In this document: positions 25,865-41,452 of the stretch, in pieces
Position numbering within the stretch: the first letter of the stretch is position 1
Layout of the letters: each line of letters begins with the position of its first letter
Assembly: GCA_016758965.1 (NCBI GenBank)
Contig: JAEPRB010000026.1
Span: 1 to 64,000 of the forward strand
Source of the DNA: Circinella minor
Taxonomy: Eukaryota > Mucoromycota > Mucoromycetes > Mucorales > Lichtheimiaceae
DNA: 64,000 nucleotides
Direction of reading: 5' to 3'
Made by a program: the position numbers and the translations under genes
Notes under the pieces: generated by a model
What the model was told of the DNA's origin: nothing
Seen by the model: the letters and a program-made list of their open reading frames with translations, nothing else
Database searches by the model: none

Positions 25865-27129
25865 TTAGGTCAATCTTGAATCTTTGTATACTACCAACGT
25901 CAATATGATTACTATTGTTAATAATATTTGCACCTGTCGCAAATACCTACCAATGGGATTTTTAGACAGAGGAAAAGTTTGTAGGAAAAAAAAAGGTATA
26001 ATGAAAGCTGTCTGATAATAGCTGGCGCCTAGCTGTATAATACCGAGTAACATATTAATAATGACAGCAACGACATTATCATGCCTCTGACGTTGACCCT
26101 GTGAAAATCTGAAGGTCCTACACAAGAAACAGAATACGTAAAAAATTATAACACAAAGCTCCAATATGCTTTATTCATAGATGAGTAGATATGGTTTTTT
26201 TAGTCGTCTACAAAGCTATAATACTTTCTTTATAAGAATATTACTTGCTTATGCTTAACTATATGCACAAAAAGTTGATTTACCCTTCCTGTGTTTATTC
26301 GATAAAGATTCTGAATGTAGTTCGCCATTTTTAAATGATGCGGTAAATCAATAGGAGGCTTTTGTGAATCATATCATTTAGTGACTTATGTGTCGCTGTG
26401 TATATCGGACTGGAAGGAGAAGTACGATTAATTGTACGTACTGACTTAATCCGATCTTAAGCCCAAAATCAAACGTGGAACATGGTCTATTAGTATATTT
26501 GATACAAAACAGGCCTTGTTTATCTGAGAAGTGAGACACCTAGACTGGATTCAACGCATAAATGTTATGAAGAAAGGAATAAAAGATGATGAACTTGAAA
26601 TCGATAGACTATAATATGTACATTAAGCACTCCATGATATATATTTCGTGGTACAAAAAAACACGGCAATTTATACATACGTACAGTATAAAAGTCAGAA
26701 TCAAATATACCACAGCTATGTATCTCTCATGAAATGACCAAGTAGTTTGTGTGAGTTATTTATAATTACTTTTTATTTAAAGGTGTGTTCATTTCTAAAC
26801 TATGCTGCACCTCTTCTCCGTAGTGGTGCACGATACTCTTATATTGGCCAGACTTTTTTTTTTTTATAAAAAAAAATGATCTATTTTACTGGATTTTGTT
26901 AACCTTCATGTTGTATCTGAATGATTTCATAATACAATTAAAGTACCTTTATAATTCCTCAGATTCAAATCTGTGAAAATATATGACTCAGGACAACAAA
27001 AATTTCTGATATAAATATCCCTATAAAGACATAATACAAAAACCATATTCAAAATGCAAAAAATGTAATGTGTTACAGTAGAGTGTAAAAGTTGATCGTT
27101 GTGGGTATAATTGCAATAATTGAAAAAAC
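25865..27129 (-). other. Probable multi-exon membrane-protein gene or relic, incompletely resolved
   Basis: Several minus-strand blocks look like exons of one hydrophobic protein. 27129-27077 encodes VFSIIAIIPTTINFYTLL, which joins in phase to 27020-26947 (DIYIRNFCCPESYIFTDLN). A block near 26540-26430 includes CIKYTNRPCSTFDFGLKIGL, and one near 26390-26295 includes PPIDLPHHLKMANYIQNLYR. A block near 26121-25954 encodes RHDNVVAVIINMLLGIIQLG, and 25911-25865 ends at TAA. The junctions between the middle blocks do not all keep phase and no start codon was fixed; weak hydrophobic coding continues to about 27.5 kb. I do not recognise the family. It could be a live gene with exons I placed wrongly, or a decayed one. 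Confidence 0.35.
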
Positions 27130-30100
27130 CTACCAACAAGGTAAACCGATATTAACATTCTTTGTTGTAATTTTCTCTCCAGTATTCTGACTCGAAGATG
27201 ATTTTTGATATATCCTTTTACGTACTTTTAAAATATTATATATTGATTTCTTTATACACCCTGCTAAAAACCTGTGTAGCTTATATAATGATGCTGTAAG
27301 TTATTTTACTAAAAGAAAACAATGTTCAAAAGTGTGTCCATATTTTTATTCCATACTTTTCAATCATGGAATTTAAGAAGGTAGTGCCTGTTTTTTTTTA
27401 TTCTCAGATGAGATTTAAACTTTTGTTGTATGTGCGGTTATGATTAGAAGAAATGTTGAGCTAAGTATCAAACAAGTAGAGAATACCTTTCACATTAATA
27501 GTTACCTGTTGTTATGTATGTTTACGAAGATCATAAATTTGTTCAACTATATGCCGATCTTTCGGTTCAAATAATTCGTGGACAAATAATTTTTACATAG
27601 TAACTCATTTTTTTCTATTTATGCGCGTCAAATTCAACAACTTTTAACACTGTAATTGGTCATAATGATTGGCTAAACCTATGAATATAGCGCTCATTAG
27701 ATAGATAGATAGATAGATATGAAATAGTAAAAATGAAATGCTTTTCTAAATGAACTATTATTACAACATTCTTCCTTGGAAACGTTAACTTGTATTGATG
27801 TTCCTTCTATGCAGAAGAATTATGCCTCACATCATAGTCCCATATGTATACTTTAAATCAGTTAAAACGGATACTAAAAAAAAAAAGACTCTTTATTTCT
27901 TCCAAAATTGCACAATAAATAGATTAATTAAATTTTCTTTACGGTGTTGTGTCGAGTAAACCACTCCAATTTAAAAATAATTGTGGCGTGAAAATTCAGG
28001 GACATTATTGATGATCCCTATATTAAGATTTTCAGGCATGATAACTTCCTCAATAGTACTTGTTAAAAGTTAGATATTTGTTTAACTGTGATTATTTGAG
28101 TATTTACTTTTATATAATTAACTCTTCCGATATGCTTTTCTTTAAAATTTCATTATGCATTTCTTATGCATATTTAGCACATGGTATAATCTGTATGATA
28201 ATGAGAAAGGGCAATACAGGATAAGGGATAAAGATAATAGAAACTTTTTTTTTTGGCTTTTAAATGAATTATTATTAGATTCTTTTTTCTGCTTCTTTTT
28301 TTGATGTTAATCCACTATAGATAATAATAGTATATGTGTAATTCAATGTACATTCTATTACTTCTTTTACATAATAAAAAATGGTTTAAACATTCAAATA
28401 TGTTCATTTAAACATTTTTTTATTTGAATATACGTAACACAATTGTAAATTACTTTATCCTCATTTTTTATAGCAAAATCAATTAAGCATAAGTATGTAA
28501 TTTGTATATATAACAATTCAGCAAAAACTGGTTGAAAACGTATCTTATCAGTTTACACTATTTGAAAATATGTATTATATAAGAGAAAAAAATTGCAATA
28601 TGATCAATACGATTATACGTTCATATTAGATTTGTTTTTTTAGTGTGGTATAATTAATTTTACTTATCGTTGTGTAGGCTACATACATTATCTAAGAGTT
28701 TATGAAAGGGAAAGATTAGAACATGCCGAATTTTACTATTCATATTTTTATGTAATATACTCTCTCCTTACATCAACATTGATTTGAAAATGGTGATCGT
28801 AGTAAAAAAAAAATGTTACTACCTTCTTGATAAACTACGACTGAATAAATGAATCATCAGATAAACTTTATTTGAATTTTGTTAATCATCCCACAGAAGA
28901 AAAATTTAATAATAAATTTATTCCATTGTAGAATATTTTATACAGGTGATTAATATCTTTATTATCAATAAATTCTGTGAATGAAGGAGAGATAGAACAA
29001 ATATATACATGTCATTTTAAATTTGCCTCTCTTTCTCACTCTTTTTTTTTTCTCCTAATCATAATTATTAATCAAATATTAGTTGACATATATGTTATCT
29101 AATTATTGTGTACTTATTTATTAATACATATAAATTTTTATCAGACCGACAAGAACCTTTTATTGATACACACATACTCCCGCTTTCTTTTTTCAAGCTA
29201 ATAAGCTACAACGTGAATTGAATAAGGAAATACCTTTTGGGTGGAGGAGGACAAACAAAACGATTTGCAGCTAATATATAAACTATAGAGAAAGGGAGGT
29301 AAAAAATGCTAATGTTAATTGTGTGGAGAAATTAGTGGTAACACAACTAAGAGAAAGCTAAAAAAGAAAAATGGAAACCCTTGAAAATCTATCATTCCAC
29401 AAGATAAATCATTCGGCATTTATGCAATCAAACTGGTTTAACAGGTAGAAGAAAAAAATAAAAACAGGCCAAAAAAAAAAAAAAAAAAAAACTATCATTA
29501 TTTTAGGGGAGCTTATAATATAAGAGCGTGGCAAAATAAAAAGAAAACGGTTATTGAACTGCCAAATGTCAAAAAAAAAAATATATAAATAAAAAAAAAA
29601 GATACTCCTTAAATCCATAAAAAAAAAAGCAATCGAAATTTGTAGATACACTTGCCAATACTTTTCTGCAGATTGCAGCAAGTCGAGAACTTCATAATTT
29701 TTCTCCTGAATAGTAATAAATACATATCTCCTACGTCTTTTTTTTTTCTTTTATTTGGTCGTATTATCGTTTATAAAAATTCACATAAATATACAATACT
29801 TAAATAACGACCACGAGATCTATATTTTTTCTTTTTCTCTTTCTCTAACTTTATGGCGATATCTTTTTTTTTCAACTGGTTTTACATGTGTGGGAATATC
29901 TGTGTGATATTTATGTTGTCAAAGCGGGAACCCAGAATGGGCCTGTACCCATTATTACATTTACCATAAACAATAATTTCTCAAATTTTATTGCTACTCT
30001 ATCTATTGTCGAATTCTTTTATTTTTTTGGGGGGTGAGGTGAGAGGGGTTGGGAGGGGTGATGATGGTATCGATATGCTAATGGCAAGAAAAAGTCTTTT

Positions 30101-30310
30101 TTTATTGGGGGTTGATCGTAACTGTCACTTGAATGATATTTCGAAATAAAAAGGGGAGTAAAAATAAAATATATATTTTTACTTTTTTCTTCTTCTTTTA
30201 CTCTCTATTTTCTTTTGCTTTATAGCCCTCGTATCGTCATACTTTATACTTTCCTTTATTATTTTCTACCATCCTTTCCCTTCCATCACAATTATAAGAT
30301 ATCATTTGCT
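27130..30310. other. AT-rich region with no supported gene
   Basis: A GATA tetranucleotide run (about 27700-27718) and many poly(T)/poly(A) runs are present. Short codon-like stretches occur: minus strand about 29735-29640 (YEVLDLLQSAEKYWQVYLQI after an acceptor-like CAG) and plus strand 29371-29448. They cannot be joined to anything. The promoter of the gene at 30311 presumably lies at the right end. Confidence 0.45.
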
Positions 30311-31075
30311 ATGGTTACTAAAACTCATCGTCAATTGAGTGCCTTATCACTTAAACATGCTTTCGATGACCAACGATCATTTTTTAGTCACGGATTCCAA
30401 AAAATATTCGTACAACCACCTAAATGCATTGTTGATAATGATGATGATGATGCATCTTCATTCTCCTCTGACGAACAATTTTCACCTTCTGTATCTCTTA
30501 CACCTTCTACTTCATCTTATTCAGTACCATCTTCATGGTGTTCTAGTGTAAATGAAGCTGAAATCGAATCTTTGATACTTTCTTTAGGCGTTGTCTTTGT
30601 TTGGTTGCATATTCAATTACAGACCATTATCTTATTACAAGAACCACTTTCGACAACAACCATTTCATCTCTCTCAAAAGTACCATCACTACCAAAGCAA
30701 CAACAATGGTTGTCAATGACAAAAAACACTAATGCTACCATAACAACAAGCACATTTGATCCACAATCTTTTTTACCATCGCGGTACCCAGGTCCAGATA
30801 TGCCACTGGTAAATGATCTTGTGAAAAATCAAGTCAGTATTGAAACATCTGAATTATGGCACAAACATGAACAGTTACCGCGGTATCCATCTTCGCGTCG
30901 CCAGCGATTTAATTATGAGGAAGACAGTGATGAAGAAGAAGCACGCTCAAAAGAACGACAAGCAATTCATAATCTAGCTCAAGATGTGCTGGCATACCTT
31001 GAAGAATCTAATGGAAACGTTGTACCCGAGTTGGAAGCTTTAAGGCCCCAGCTTCAAAACTTTATTGACTTGTAA
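30311..31075 (+). CDS. Unrecognised acidic, serine-rich protein
   Basis: A single-exon frame of 254 aa from ATG 30311; the frame is open further upstream but only from non-ATG codons. The N-terminal part is basic and Ser-rich with a DNDDDDASSFSSDE patch. A hydrophobic stretch (LILSLGVVFVWLHIQLQTII, about residues 98-118) could be one membrane helix. The middle is Ser/Thr-rich, and the C-terminus is charged and likely helical (YEEDSDEEEARSKERQAIHN, then LAQDVLAYLEESN). Codon composition differs clearly from the surrounding AT-rich DNA, which argues for a real gene. I do not recognise a family and infer no function. It is convergent with the alanyl-tRNA synthetase gene. Confidence 0.6.
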   Translation: MVTKTHRQLSALSLKHAFDDQRSFFSHGFQKIFVQPPKCIVDNDDDDASSFSSDEQFSPSVSLTPSTSSYSVPSSWCSSVNEAEIESLILSLGVVFVWLHIQLQTIILLQEPLSTTTISSLSKVPSLPKQQQWLSMTKNTNATITTSTFDPQSFLPSRYPGPDMPLVNDLVKNQVSIETSELWHKHEQLPRYPSSRRQRFNYEEDSDEEEARSKERQAIHNLAQDVLAYLEESNGNVVPELEALRPQLQNFIDL

Positions 31076-31739
31076 ATATCCTAATACCATTTCCATACCA
31101 TTCTTATTTTTGTTATTATTTTTTGTTCTTGTTTTCTTTTTCTTTTTAACAACATATACTCCAACATATACACTACATTAATACGTTTTCATCCCTGATT
31201 CATCCATAATTCACTACTGTATCTTGTCCCTCTCTCTCTCTCTCTTCTCCATTTTTGCATTATTTGATTTTTTTTTTTGTTTTCCTTTCTTTTGCACATA
31301 TTCTTTTCACTTGTTGTCATTGCACATATGTAATGTATTTTGCGCCAATGTAATAAATCACCTTTTTTTGCACAGACTGAAATTTTTCCTTCTTTTTTTG
31401 TATATTTTTTCCATTATTATTAGAAGCATCAAATATAAACAAAAATTGTTACTCCTTAGTGCTTTCTCTTACAGAAAGAGACTCCTCGTTTCGAAAAACC
31501 GCTGTTTCGTAGTAATAAGGGGTTCAGACAGTTTTTTTTTTCCTTTCTTTTTAAAAGAAAATTTATGTTTATCTTTTTTCTCATTTTTACTTTCACTCTA
31601 AAAAAAACAGCAGTATTATTATTATGTACAATTTAAGGGGGGAATGGATCATCATTCTGCTTTTTTTGTTTAAAATTATTGTGGTTCTACTTTTTTTTTA
31701 TCTATCTAATACAATAGCTTTTTTTTTCCCATCCATTTT
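31076..31739. other. Convergent 3' intergenic region, T-rich
   Basis: This spacer lies between two convergent genes and is dominated by pyrimidine-rich DNA. The long open frames on the plus strand are poly-Phe/Ser artefacts of T-rich sequence. It probably holds both 3' UTRs. Confidence 0.6.
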
Positions 31740-36049
<4,310 letters not shown>

Positions 36050-36197
36050 GATTTATATGCTGAGAGATAAAAAAACATGTCAATAATTTCTCTTCTGTCC
36101 TCCTAAAATCTAAGCACTGAAGACGGAGAAATAGAAACAGCCTTATTTATCAGAAAAAATTACGTCATTAAAAAAATATAATTTACATAAAAAAAGC

Positions 36198-36338
36198 CTG
36201 AAGTCAGTGAACAGCATGAAATTTTTTCATGTTAACCAGAAATAAAAAAAAAAAAAAGTACTTACTTCACCCCAGTTATTTGATAAATGAATGCCAGCAC
36301 ATCTTTACTGGCAGTTTTAGTTTTCTTTTATGGCTACT
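36198..36338 (+). repeat. Left terminal inverted repeat of the Fanzor element
   Basis: The reverse complement of this segment matches 41293-41429 at most positions. Matching blocks include CTGAAGTCAGTGAACAGCAT, TTTTTTCATGTTAACCAGAA, TTCACCCCAGTTATTT and GAATGCCAGCACATCTTTAC. Differences are mainly in an A tract (longer on the left) and a few substitutions. Confidence 0.9.
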
Positions 36339-37332
36339 CAGTCGTAATATTGTAATAAAAGTATTTATTTATGTGTATGTATTCAAAAATGTTCAATGCA
36401 TGTTAAAAAAAATATTTTGACAAGTTATATATATACTTTGTATATACATCTTTCTGTTCGCGCGTATGTAGTATAGCTGGGATTATTCATATCGAATAAT
36501 GTGATTATAAAACCAAGCATAATATACTCAAATTGAAAAATAATTTTGTTCATACAAATAATTTGTTTTGAGATGTTCCTGCAATAATTGATTATCTTCG
36601 TTTTAAAATTACTGTGTGCATAAACAAATATTGGTGGACAAATATTTATATTATGTAAATCAAAAACCAGTTTTTAACAATTATCATGATCATCAAAATA
36701 AATACAATTAGTCAATAAAACAAACAATTTCCAACAAAATCCATTATTATTTAGTACGTAGAGATCCAGTGAACTATTAGTTATTCTTTTTACGTCGGTG
36801 CATAGTACGTACAATAAAATAAAAATTATTTCATTTATATATTTATGTTGACGACATCATTGTTACTTTATTTTTGTTTGATGTAATTGAATTGCACTTT
36901 TTCATGCTTATTTCAAGTAAATTTGTTTTGTTCTTTGTATGAGATTACAGACTATTCTTTGTGATCAAAAAAAGCCAGCTATGTTTTAGCGTTTATACCT
37001 ATTTTTTTCAGTTTAATTTTCTGCTTATACAAGCATACAATATGTTTTATTGGACCATCGAAGAATGAAATACTATGGTAAACTCAAAAAGGGAGAACCA
37101 TAGAATTCTTGAGACGCGATTGGTTGCATGTTGAATTATCGACATACAAGCAGTGCTTGTCAACAACGTTATAATTGTGATTATGCTGTAATTAAAATTG
37201 AAAAAGATTAAAGTCCTTATACTGTTATTACTACGTATGGAAAAAAAGAATAACATTTATATACGTAAAAGCAATTTATAGCCGCCACTTCCAGGTTCTT
37301 GGAATTTAGTGAACAGAAGGTTAATTTGTAAA
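36339..37332. other. Non-coding left interior of the Fanzor element
   Basis: About 1 kb of AT-rich DNA between the left inverted repeat and the Myb-like gene. The only open frame (37047-37256, minus) is short and unremarkable. It may hold the promoter of the element's genes. Confidence 0.5.
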
Positions 37333-37749
37333 ATGAGAAGCAGAATTCCTCCTTCAAATTGGCGTGAGTGTGCAAGAGCTGTTAATAACAACATTTCAAA
37401 TTGCCAACGATTTATGTTAAATTATGCGACTACGAAAAAATTATATCGTGGTCGGTGCGACGTCTAGTCAGAAGCATTACATGGTCTGTTACCCCAGGTA
37501 AAACTGTATCACCGACGAATTAGTAATAATAAACCTCTTGACCCTTTTTAATTTTTACTACAGAGAATTCAAGAAGCAAGAAGACACGGAAATTTATGGA
37601 CGAATGATGAAACTGATGTTTTGATTTCTTGCAGAACTAGAGGATATCTTTCCATCATACCAGCTCTTTTATTAGGAAGATCGGTTTCTTCTTGCTCCTC
37701 CAAATACTATCGAATTAAAAATAATATTCAATTTAAAAAGAATCAATAG
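37333..37749 (+). pseudogene. Myb/SANT-like DNA-binding protein inside the Fanzor element, interrupted
   Basis: Two exons (37333-37497 and 37564-37749) read as one frame of about 117 codons from ATG to TAG, broken by an in-frame TAG at 37465-37467 (codon 45). The second exon encodes LWTNDETDVLISCRTRG followed by a short spacer and GRSVSSCSSKYYRIK. This is the W-x(n)-E-x3-L ... GRS-x2-C-x2-Y/R pattern of a Myb/SANT or trihelix-like domain. The first exon has a basic N-terminus (IPPSNWRECARAVNN). Such a protein might bind the element ends; that is an inference. The internal TAG could be a CAG (Gln) codon changed by one C-to-T transition. No other transposon protein lies between it and the Fanzor. 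Confidence 0.55.
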
Positions 37750-38339
37750 TTTTGTATGCGTTGCCTTAAAAATTTGACGTATACCAAATGTACAGAAACG
37801 GTGATACAATTTATGTGAGAGTGATTGAAATATAATAAATCCGAGTGCTACCGAGTCTATATTAACTTATGGCCATGTGAATATTATGTTATTATTTGAA
37901 TAATTCCTTGCAATAGTATCTCTTTTATCATTTTTATTGTTAGTACGTAGAATATACGTTATTATTATTATTAAACAGTTATCAAGTAATAAATATATAA
38001 AAGTATCTCGCGTATTACTATTGATTAGCAACCGAATCAAGTAAAAGCTGTATTTATATATGTATCATAATTTGTATATGTAACATGTGCGTATAAATCA
38101 ATACTGTAGAAAAATATTCATAATATCTGTTGATAGTGACAATAACAATCAAACACTTTTCTTCTACTGTACAATTATTATATTGAATAACAACAGACAA
38201 AAAGTAGTAATCAAAATAACTCTAAATTGGGCAACGTATCAAATCGTGCTTTGCTATTATAATTTATGTTTACTGTTAACATTGCTGAAATTAATAAATA
38301 ATAACTTCCTATTATCTTTCTTTTTTTTTAATCTAATAG

Positions 38340-41294
38340 CAAATAAAATTTACAAGCAGCTTGTGGACCGATCTGATCATCTCCCGAACAATATTATTTC
38401 TATGTTTCCCGCTGCCATCCGTAACAGAGTAATAATTATTGCGCGTAAGTGTCACTTTTTTTTATTACCTAGTACTTTCTCCTATGTTATACTACTCTTT
38501 GTATTTGACGAACCTTTCTTTTCTTTTGCTTTACATCACGCAGAGGACATCATCACGCTTTTCAAACAGCGTTTGCTAATGAAAATGCCCAAAGTATCAC
38601 TGAAAGGCCAAGTAGGGTGTAACATGTAAACGTTTATCAACGATTGCCTGTATATCACATATATTTACTTAACCAATTAGGAGAAAATGGTGTAAGACGG
38701 TGGACTGTACTTCCTGTTGCTAAATATCAGGTGGCTTACATGCCAATCGATCAACGATCACTATATCGTATCTCAAAAATTTATTCGATTCAGTACCCTA
38801 ACGCCCATATGTCCCCTCCCATATCATGGTAAGCATTTTCTATTGCACATATTATTAATATTAAATATATATTTTAAACAGTATCTTCTAATATAAAAGT
38901 TTGATATATGCTATTAGTCACCTAACCCACCTAGAGGATCCCAAGACGACAACATCGATTAATTACAGTTGCTGCCTTTCGTGCACTTTCTTCTGTTCAA
39001 ATAGAACAAATATGGGAGGATATATTCAATTTGAATCATGTTATACCTCGCCGCTGTACATATTGGGAAACTGACGGCAAGTATTCTATATCTAATATAA
39101 GACCTTTTTCAATTATTTTCTTCGAAGCGTAGCAAAAACTAATGAATAGCATGATTGTTCTTTTTAAGTTATAGAAGCCGCTATGTTTCCATCTCAACGT
39201 CGTGAACGGTATTTGTTCAGCAATTATATTGGAACTGATGGTGGTGGGGTGTCATTGACGTTCAGAAGACCAATTTCAACTATCCGTGGCGGTAAATATA
39301 CTGTTTATTACTACATTATTTTGATGTTGTACCACAATGTGTTTACATCCCATTATTTTTTTCAACTTTAATCGAATATGATTTCAAGCAATTGCCACAG
39401 TCCTCCAGAGAAATTATAATATATCCTCCTGATCAATACCTGACAGCATGGCGACGCGGGATGCATCATCTTTCCAAAATTCCCCAAGGATTAACTCAAC
39501 AACGCGCCTCTGACTCTCGCTTAGTATATATTGATCCAGGTACAGTAATAAAAGTGTTTATTGTTACATTGCTATTATTGTGCTTTACCAAAGAGCAAAT
39601 GTGTACTTGCTGTTATTTAAAAATGATCTATACTAATAAAACAAATAGGCATTCGTTCTTTCCTTGGTCACTGCTGTGGATACGCTGGATGCGCTGGAAA
39701 CAGATCATTAGCGCGAACAGCACGCAATAAAGTTGCATAACGGACAGTATCAGTATGTGTTATTTTTTATGTAGTAATAGTAACTAAAACATTAATATAT
39801 TATAATTGACATACATTGATTGCGTATAATATAAATATTTAACATATCATATAATAGAGTCCAATCTTTATCCAAGTGGTCGCAATACAGAGAGCTTGAA
39901 AACCGACGTCAATACGTCGCTGAAGAAACATTACATGGTCGAGAAGCCACCGACTTACATCTGCTTTACCATATGAGGGGATTTGTCCCAGCAACAGTGA
40001 CTACATCTGGAAATTTTATTCAATACATTCGTATGATAGGTGAATTTCATACAGAGTGAGTAGTTTTTTTTTAAAAAAAAAAGTCTATATTGCACGCAAC
40101 ACTTCATAATAGCTAACATTCTTTAATATAGAATATATGAAAACTTTAATTTTCATTACCGCCATCGTGAGATACGTATGCGATATTTCGGAGCACATCG
40201 TAGTGCCTTGAAAATGTCAGTCAACTTACTAATTGGTGTGGATGAACAAAACGATCTATGTATATCATACAGCCACAACTTCCGCCTCAACTCCCTACCT
40301 TTTTCAGACATTCAAAAAAAGAACGTAAAAATCATCGACGAGCAGTTCGTCGAGAACGACGACGACAACCTGGATATGTGCCACCCTTACCGACCATTAT
40401 TGCTTATGGTGACGGTAGGCTTAGACCAAGTATGAGAGGTTATGAACCTACTCTAGTAGAAGTATGTGTTTATTTATATACATTAAAGCATCATATCATA
40501 CAAATTCAGGATTTTTTTTTTATTATTATATAGACATTTCGTGCAGTGTTGGCACGTCGGACTTTAGTTATATTAACTAACGAGTCTTACACAAGTATTA
40601 TGTGTTCTGTATGCCATAATCGTACTGTATCTTTAGTTCATCAAATAGAGATATGTGGATATGTACAAACCATCGGTAAGATAAATCATATTAATTATTT
40701 TTCTTTTTATTCAAGTGAGAAACTAACTCTATTCTTAAAATATAGAAAACAAAAAAAATAAGAAGAACTACTATACTGGAAATAACAGAAAGGGAAGAAA
40801 GATACTTTGGTGGTGTGATGAAGAAAATAATCCATTAACACGTACATCACATTGTCCTGATCGCGTGCGTGCTGGTTTGTATCGTTTCCAACTTGATGAT
40901 TTTTGAAAAAAAAAAAATTACGCTACTATTAAATATTTTGAAAACTAAATTATCATACTTTCTATTCTCTTTTTAAAATAATAATAATATTGTATCATAT
41001 ATAGCTGGTTATAGACGTAATGTATATCTATACTGATGGTGTCGACATTGTGAACAAGGAATTGACGAGAATGGTGAAAATGTATTAGGTCGTGTAATAG
41101 ATAGGGATCTTAACGCTGCAAACAATATTGGACGAGTATTTACAGCTTATATCAATAGCAATGGTGATCCTGACTGAAGACCATTATACCTTCGACGTCC
41201 TGCTAATCAAAACCAACATATTGATGCACAAATGCAAGAAGAAGAAATACTGGAAGGATTACATGAAGGACAAGGAGCACAGGGTGGTGAATAG
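38340..41294 (+). pseudogene. Fanzor (eukaryotic TnpB-family, RNA-guided nuclease), decayed
   Basis: About ten exons can be traced. Early blocks carry RRWTVLPVAKYQVAYM (38696-38743) and FSNYIGTDGGGVSLTF (39217-39264), both typical of Fanzors before RuvC-I. RuvC-I is split by an intron: VYIDPG (ends 39540) joined to GIRSFLGHCC (from 39649). Near 40403 comes TIIAYGDGRLRPSMRG, then after an intron TNESYTSIMCSVC (first CxxC of the zinc finger), a second CxxC (CRHC, about 41042) and RuvC-III RVIDRDLNAANNIGR (about 41092-41136). The frame ends at TAG 41292-41294, at the edge of the right inverted repeat. In-frame stops occur at 38620-38622 (TAA), 39738-39740 (TAA), 41034-41036 (TGA) and 41175-41177 (TGA). 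There are probable frame shifts near 39390 and 40240-40270. N-terminal exons before 38340 are unresolved. One intron starts with a GC donor (39077). Family call is strong; activity of this copy is very unlikely. Confidence 0.87.
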
Positions 41295-41429
41295 TAGCTA
41301 TAAAAGAAAACTAAAACTGCCAGTAAAGATGTGCTGGCATTCATGTATTAAATAACTGGGGTGAAGTAGGTACTTTTTCTTTTATTTCTGGTTAACATGA
41401 AAAAATTCCATGCTGTTCACTGACTTCAG
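41293..41429 (-). repeat. Right terminal inverted repeat of the Fanzor element; candidate guide-RNA region
   Basis: Inverted copy of 36198-36338. It begins at the Fanzor stop codon. In TnpB and Fanzor systems the omega RNA is transcribed from the region at and beyond the nuclease 3' end, out to the element boundary, so this segment is the natural candidate. No RNA structure was computed. Confidence 0.85.
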
Positions 41430-41452
41430 TTTTTTTTTTCTGATAAATAAAG

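Larger units (their letters stand above)
36142..41452 (+). mobile_element. Fanzor-carrying transposon with terminal inverted repeats
   Basis: An element of about 5.3 kb is bounded by imperfect inverted repeats. The outermost matching blocks are 36142-36153 and 41440-41452; the main repeats are 36198-36338 and 41293-41429. Inside, both coding units run on the plus strand: a Myb/SANT-like gene (37333-37749) and a Fanzor nuclease (38340-41294). About 1 kb at the left (36339-37332) has no coding sequence. I found no target-site duplication and no separate transposase or recombinase. The left outer segment carries about 35 bp of extra sequence (36159-36196) relative to the right. Both genes are interrupted by stop codons, so this copy appears dead. 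The element sits about 90 bp upstream of the AlaRS start codon. Confidence 0.82.

Noticed and set aside
38087..38629. 180-aa continuous frame as the Fanzor N-terminus
   Set aside because: It reads through two introns and a long T tract, and its end is out of frame with the following Fanzor exons. Using the acceptor ending at the second AG near 38543 restores the frame (ARHHHAFQTAF) apart from one TAA.
40405..40440. Reading GDGRLRPSMRG as proof of an active RuvC-II site
   Set aside because: The block is conserved in Fanzors, but which Glu acts as ligand cannot be settled from this sequence, and the gene is broken anyway.
36142..41452. IS607-like or Helitron identity for the Fanzor element
   Set aside because: No serine recombinase, Rep/helicase or Helitron terminal motif (5'-TC, 3' hairpin-CTRR) was seen; the long inverted repeats do not fit either class.
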